Shown here one piece after another: positions 59,720 to 64,000 of a stretch of 64,000 bases of DNA. Within the stretch, counting starts at the first letter, position 1, and each line of letters opens with the position of its first letter. The translations under genes were made by a program, and so were the position numbers. Source of the stretch: Metellina segmentata (lineage: Eukaryota; Arthropoda; Arachnida; Araneae; Tetragnathidae); the NCBI GenBank assembly GCA_947359465.1, contig OX375883.1, positions 88,034,911-88,098,910 on the forward strand, given 5' to 3'. Below the pieces are notes generated by a model. It was not told where the DNA came from. It worked only from the letters and a program-made list of their open reading frames with translations, and made no database searches.

Positions 59720-61068
59720 CAGGGGTTCCCAAACTTATCCAAGTCGTGGCACCCTTAAAAGAATTATAATTTTCTCACGGCACCCTCGTCATGTATTCAT
59801 ATTTCTCATCATATTTCTATGTCTTTGAAGAAGAAATTAGAGAAGCGCGCTAAGAACATAGACATAATTAATACAACTAGTATTTAAAATTCACATAAAT
59901 ACTTTAATTGTACTTAAGGTATCTGACTACGTTCGGAGTACTTTTTTTCAAAAAAGTGTCCAAATAGGTTTTTTTTTTCTTTTTATGATAAAACACCTTA
60001 TAAAAAGATAATACAAAACAAAAATTTTCTTAAAAGTATGTATATATATTTTTTTAACTGGCAAAAATTGACAAATTTAGGTCAAGAAGGATGAAAACGT
60101 CAAAGCCCATAACCTAAAATCATATCACTACAACTACACATTATTTTTTGTCAAGTCTCGTAACAATATGATCTAGCGCCTGAGCTAGGATATTTGCAAT
60201 ATTCCTCTCCAGTCATGATATATAGTGCATAACATAGAAAGAACATGAAAATTTGAAATTTTTCCTAACGACACTACAGTGAAATGACTCTAAAAAATTT
60301 TCCTTTCAACATACAACTTATATCCTAGCTCGGGATCTTCAAAACAAATATAAAAAGCCATGGGAAAAAATTCATTCAAAAATTTTGAATACACTTTGAG
60401 TTATTATCTTTGTCGTGCAAAAATTTTATTGAAAATCACATTCTGAGAAAAATGCATTTAAAGATTTGTTAAATAATTTACTAATATATATTTCAAATTA
60501 ATTACTTCAAAAGTGGACTTTTCAACGTAGTCAGACCTTAACGTACCTTAATAGAAAAACATGGGTGTTGGTGAAAATTTAAATAAAACAAATAAAATTA
60601 CCTTCATTATGCTCTTTGTAAGGTCCATTTATATATAATATCGCGTTAGATAAAAGAAAGTTGTTTTATTACTAGAAGATGAGTGGCAACAGTAGTAGGT
60701 TTTTGTAGTTGAAAGAATGTTCGCTTGTTTGATCATCGTTATCGTATTTTCGTCTTATTAAATGTCTCTCTGTTTTCTGCTTTGTCTCAACATTGACTAT
60801 TATAGTATTATATTCCTTGTTCATTAACTATTCCTTATATCTTGGAGGTATGTGAGTGTGTATAGTACGACGTGTGAGCCCGCTGCTCACAGCACTATTG
60901 TTCGGATCGAGAAATTAAGATACAGCTACACGCATTTCTTTTACGACATTAATTTTCGAATGATATTTGTTCCTTATAATAGCAACTGCTTCGTGGGCGC
61001 TTCGTGGCACCCCTAATCTGTCTACGTGGCACCCCAGGGTGCCGCGGCACACACTTTGGGAATACCTG
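59720..61068. mobile_element. hAT-type element B, nested in A, exact 8-bp duplication
   Basis: Termini CAGGGGTTCCCAAACTT and, inverted, CAGGTATTCCCAAAGTG both continue into GTGGCACCC or GCGGCACCC. GCATAGAC flanks it at 59712-59719 and 61069-61076. The 8-bp duplication and CAGGGGTTCCCAA-type ends are characteristic of hAT. It encodes nothing recognisable and contains a further TTAA-flanked element. Confidence 0.85.
59918..60547. mobile_element. TTAA-flanked inverted-repeat element nested in B
   Basis: The left end, after TTAA (59914-59917), is GGTATCTGACTACGTT. The inverted right end is GGTCTGACTACGTT after TTAA (60538-60541), or GGTACGTTAAGGTCTGACTAC if the outer TTAA at 60548-60551 is the true boundary. 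The two arms differ by a short indel. TTAA duplication suggests a piggyBac-like MITE. No coding capacity is seen. Confidence 0.6.
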
Positions 61069-61513
61069 GCATAGACTGTAGCCACCTAGTCGCATGTATT
61101 CTAATGAATTACTGTGATTGCTATCTCAAATACATTTTTAGATCTTGTTCGCTTACTTTATTGCTCGTTTTTCATTTTGTTGATGGATACTTGTCATTTC
61201 TGTTTGCGAGAACAAAAATTCAGACCATTTACATCCAAACACACTTATTAAAAACACGAGGCGAGTTGCAATACACTTCTCCATAAAGCAGATACAAATA
61301 TATAGCACTTTTTCAAACATTACTTGCCCCCGATTCAAACTAGACGCCTGTAAAGATATGTGTTAGGCATCTCGGGTTGAATTTTACATCGTAATTAAAC
61401 GTAGTTTGGTATAAATGTACTTTAGATCATCTTTCACCCCTTTGTTTATAGATCAACCCGCATAGACTAAACAATGCAAAGTCAGAGAATGAGAACAAGT
61501 TATGTCACGGGAG

Positions 61514-61936
61514 CAGGCCCTGATTTACCATTAGGCTCGTGAGGCACGGGCCTAGGGCCCCCATAATTTAAAGGGCCCCTAAGTTTCAAAAGTATCTAAC
61601 ATTTTTTTAAAGTTTTTAAGTAGTTACATAAATTATTGGGTATTTACGTAAATGTCCGTCGACCGTTTCCCCCACTATCACATTCTTGTAATTACATTAA
61701 TTATTTAACTATTATGTTTTTAATTTTCATCTGCTTTATTTTGTTTTGCCAAGAGTTATAAGTAATGTCACGATTTTCTCAAACTTTTTGGTGTCATCTG
61801 TGAAACGGTCAACAGTCAAATACGTAAGTACCAATTATTGTTATAAAATTAGTTTTTGTAATGAACAAATAAAATGGGGGGGGGGGCCTTCCTGCGTGTT
61901 GTGCCTACTATACCAAATTTTCTAAATCGGGCCCTG
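61514..61936. mobile_element. hAT-type element C, 423 bp, nested in A
   Basis: Termini CAGGCCCTGATTTACCA and, inverted, CAGGGCCCGATTTAGAAA match at most positions. CACGGGAG flanks both sides (61506-61513 and 61937-61944). It is nonautonomous and has a G-run near 61876. It sits in the right half of element A, independent of element B. Confidence 0.82.
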
Positions 61937-62205
61937 CACGGGAGTAGTTGAAAAGAGATATTAACTATGTGAATCATGAATATTCAGCTATGAAAAAAGA
62001 ACCATTTGCATCCAATAAACACAGTCAACAAATATAATTCTTTCAAATTTTCGGGGTCAATTTTTTTTTTTTTGGTTATTGGCTTATAAAATAACAACCG
62101 CGGTTATAACCGTGCCAAAAAAACACAAAAAAAACCCGGTTAACCGAAACGAAAAAACCGACTTATCGGTTTAACCGGTCGGTTATTGACATCACTAATA
62201 TGGAG

Positions 62206-62285
62206 AAGAAAAATGAAGAACTTATCCCAGATACTTAGTTAGAACAGTAAAGCATGGCGGTGGAAATGTCCTTGTTTTGAGGTGC
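62206..62285 (+). pseudogene. Tc1-like transposase, 3' part after the hAT insertion
   Basis: The frame resumes with RRKNEEL and continues, after a small break, with RTVKHGGGNVLV and CMSSS. This is the conserved Tc1 segment leading toward the third catalytic acid. Similarity stops near 62285, where a C-rich, unrelated sequence begins, so the 3' third of the transposase is missing. Confidence 0.7.
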
Positions 62286-62540
62286 ATGTCATCATCAGGC
62301 AGACCTCCCCCCCCCACATCAATCTATGGGTCCCTTTGCCAGCTGAAATGACGGGCCCTCCCCTTCCTTACCCATGTCCCTTTTACACTTTATGCTTGAA
62401 CAGAGGCATCTTAATTTTTTTAAATCACTTTCCATATTGTAATCCTTTAACATGCTCTATATCAGTTTTTAAGAGCGACACATACGATATACCATATAAC
62501 AAACAAGACATTTAGGTAAAAAAGTAAATTTGGTGTCCAA
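62286..62540. other. Unassigned spacer between Tc1 and gypsy remains
   Basis: This segment has a C-run near 62308. I see no element ends or domains. The 77-codon open frame here resembles nothing I know. Confidence 0.35.
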
Positions 62541-63016
62541 TGAATGTGGTGGTGTTATGCCAAGTAGATACTACTTCCACTTCTACTACACGAGACTTCT
62601 GACTTGCGCTTACTGCGTCATGTGTTCGCGCCTTAAAAACCTCAAGCTGTTCTTGAGATTCGTAGTTTCGTAACCACCGCTTTTAGCGCGCTGGTAGATT
62701 CCTCTTTAGTTCAATATTTAATTTGTTAATTGTAATAAATGTTAAGTTTAATTGTTTCAGTCAACTTAATTATTTAAAACCACTAAATTCACTACACACT
62801 AAATTACGCAACCTCGCCTAAAGTGGTGACTAGCTAAAGTGGTGACCCGGACGTGAATTTTCATCTTAATCGAATTGGATCCCGAGTGCCTGTGGGTGAG
62901 TTTTTGGCTTTGTTCAAGTTCTTGTTACTCTTTGACTACGCTGTCAATATTTTCAGTGTTTTAATTCCAAAAATTGTGCCTTAAACCTGTTAATTCTGTG
63001 ATAGCTCGTTTTTAAA

Positions 63017-63325
63017 ATGCCTGATACAGAATCTGACTTTGAAATTAACCTCCATTTTTTTAGCCGCGCAAACCCTAAGTTGTGGTTTTTACAAATTGAG
63101 AGCCAGTTTAAAAGCGATGGAATCACTAGCGATTACTTCGGGGGTATGGCTGGAGCACAAGTCGATGACGATGAGCTCAAGAGCTTATTAAAATCAGACA
63201 CGAGATTTGTGCTGAAGCCAATGTCCTCGCTTGCGGGTCATTCAGGTAAGCCTTTATATTGTGATACTTCCACCGGTGTTATACGACCATATGTTCCTAA
63301 AGAATTCCGCTTTTGTGTTTTTTAG
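63017..63325 (+). pseudogene. Gypsy gag N-terminus fused by deletion to pol
   Basis: The 102-codon frame starts MPDTESDFEINLHFF. Residues 18-40 (ANPKLWFLQIESQF, then GITSD) match the N-terminus of gypsy gag. From about residue 45, AGAQVDDDELKSLL, YCDTSTGVIRPYVPKEFR corresponds to the linker between RNase H and integrase in pol. The switch near residue 41 marks the deletion junction. Confidence 0.65.
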
Positions 63326-63329
63326 ACGT

Positions 63330-63960
63330 TACATAACTTGGATCATCCTGGAGTTCTGGCTACACAGAAGCTGATCAAAGAGAGATTATCTGGAAAGACC
63401 TCCATTAAGATGTAGCGGCCTGGTGCAAAACATGTCTTGGATGCCAGAAAGCAACGATCCTCAGACACATCCATTCAACCGGCAGGAAATATCCTTTGCC
63501 CAGCTGTAGGTTTAGCGCTGTCAACATCGACATCGTAGGACCTCTTCCATCATCGAGAGGATTTTGTTACCTACTGACGTGCGTAGACCGTTACATCCGG
63601 TGGCCAGAAGCATTTCCCATGATAGATGTGACCGCCGAAACTGTGACTGAAACGTTTTATACCGAATGGATTGCGTGTTTTGGTGTTCCTGAACATCTTG
63701 CGATGAATCAAGGACGACAATTCGAGAGTGACCTGTTCCGTTCTCTTATAAAGTTGATCGGTTCACAGAAAGCCAGAACAACAGCTTACAATCCAGCATC
63801 CAACGGTATTGTAGAGCGTTTTATAGGCAATTGAAAGGGTCCATAAAGTGCTACGCTTCGACCAGATGGACGGAGTTGCTGCCGAATATTCTGTTAGGAA
63901 TCCGATATTGCGTGAAGGAAGATCTCGGTGTTTCATCGGCAGAGAACGCTCAAACTTCAT
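63330..63960 (+). pseudogene. Gypsy integrase, disrupted
   Basis: A zinc-binding HHCC region is recognisable (HNLDHPG, then TCLGCQK) but contains stop codons near 63410. The open frame 63496-63834 encodes the catalytic core: NIDIVGPLP with the first Asp, a normal DRYIRWPEAFP, and SNGIVERF with the Glu. The position of the second Asp (normally DQGRQFES) reads NQGRQFES. A frame break after ERF shifts the C-terminal RWTELLPNILLGIR segment to another frame. The copy is inactive. Confidence 0.75.
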
Positions 63961-64000
63961 GGAGATTTTTTCCGAACGACAACGGTTACCGATTGGTCGC

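Larger units (their letters stand above)
59007..62197. mobile_element. hAT-type element A, inserted in Tc1, exact 8-bp duplication
   Basis: The target duplication ATATGGAG lies at 58999-59006 and 62198-62205. Removing the element rejoins the Tc1 frame through DGRIWRRKNEEL. Termini are AAGGGATGACAAC and, inverted, TAGTGATGTCAAT (9 of 13 match). Both subterminal regions are crowded with AACCGG and GGTTAACC-like words. Two later insertions, elements B and C, lie inside. Subtracting them leaves about 1.4 kb, too short for an intact transposase gene plus ends. A BED-finger exon on the minus strand identifies its coding origin. Confidence 0.82.
62540..64000 (+). mobile_element. Ty3/gypsy LTR retrotransposon, internally deleted, cut by window end
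   Basis: A possible 5' LTR covers about 62544-62838. It is followed by TGGTGACCCGGACGTGA (62840-62856), which has the TGG start and composition of a gypsy tRNA primer-binding site. A gag-like start at 63017, integrase at about 63330-63960, and frame breaks follow. Gag joins almost directly to the region just before integrase, so protease, reverse transcriptase and most of RNase H are deleted. The element continues past 64000. Confidence 0.72.

Noticed and set aside
1..64000. CRISPR array, operon, defence island or toxin system
   Set aside because: The tandem arrays lack spacer structure, all genes are eukaryotic and intron-bearing or intronless metazoan types, and no bacterial ribosome-binding sites or operons are present.

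Overview
The window is AT-rich animal nuclear DNA, almost certainly arthropod. It holds two interrupted genes and one intronless gene in a large amount of transposon-derived sequence. Three things point to a eukaryote: GT-AG introns of 0.1 to 5 kb, tRNA-headed SINEs, and a mix of hAT, Tc1/mariner, TTAA-target, Helitron-like, gypsy and non-LTR remains. The repeat families resemble those I associate with spiders. That assignment is an impression from memory, not a search result. I see no prokaryotic or viral operon, no CRISPR array and no bona fide rRNA or tRNA gene.

Gene layout. (1) An XK-related membrane protein lies on the minus strand with three coding exons between 11932 and 8015. It assembles in frame to 412 residues. 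A possible 5' noncoding exon near 15.46-15.65 kb would place its promoter within about 400 bp of the next gene. (2) Protein O-mannosyltransferase 1 (POMT1; Drosophila rotated abdomen) lies on the plus strand with 20 coding exons from 16080 to 48507. All splice phases agree and give 824 residues: a polar N-terminal extension, the PMT catalytic core with its Asp-Glu pair, a MIR region, and the C-terminal membrane block. (3) A single-exon DHRS4-like short-chain dehydrogenase lies on the minus strand, 57244 to 56408. It has an intact active site and a C-terminal SRL peroxisomal signal. These are unrelated housekeeping or membrane functions and I see no functional cluster.

Repeat layout. The left 7 kb has no recognisable gene. 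POMT1 introns carry a non-LTR C-terminal fragment, hAT-type and TTAA-target nonautonomous elements, Helitron-like termini, and copies of two SINE families. The 3' flank (48.5-56.4 kb) is mostly featureless, with a mariner remnant at 52.7-53.05 kb. The right end (57.8-64 kb) is a transposon nest. A SINE abuts a broken Tc1 transposase. That Tc1 copy is split by a hAT-type element with an exact 8-bp target duplication. The hAT-type element is itself split by two further elements with exact 8-bp duplications, and one of those carries a TTAA-flanked inverted-repeat element. The window closes inside an internally deleted gypsy element whose integrase has lost one catalytic Asp.

I found no convincing new biological system. 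The most informative features are the datable transposon nest, the BED-finger exon stranded inside it, a pair of histone-type stem-loop sequences inside a Helitron-like element, and the possible shared promoter of XKR and POMT1.
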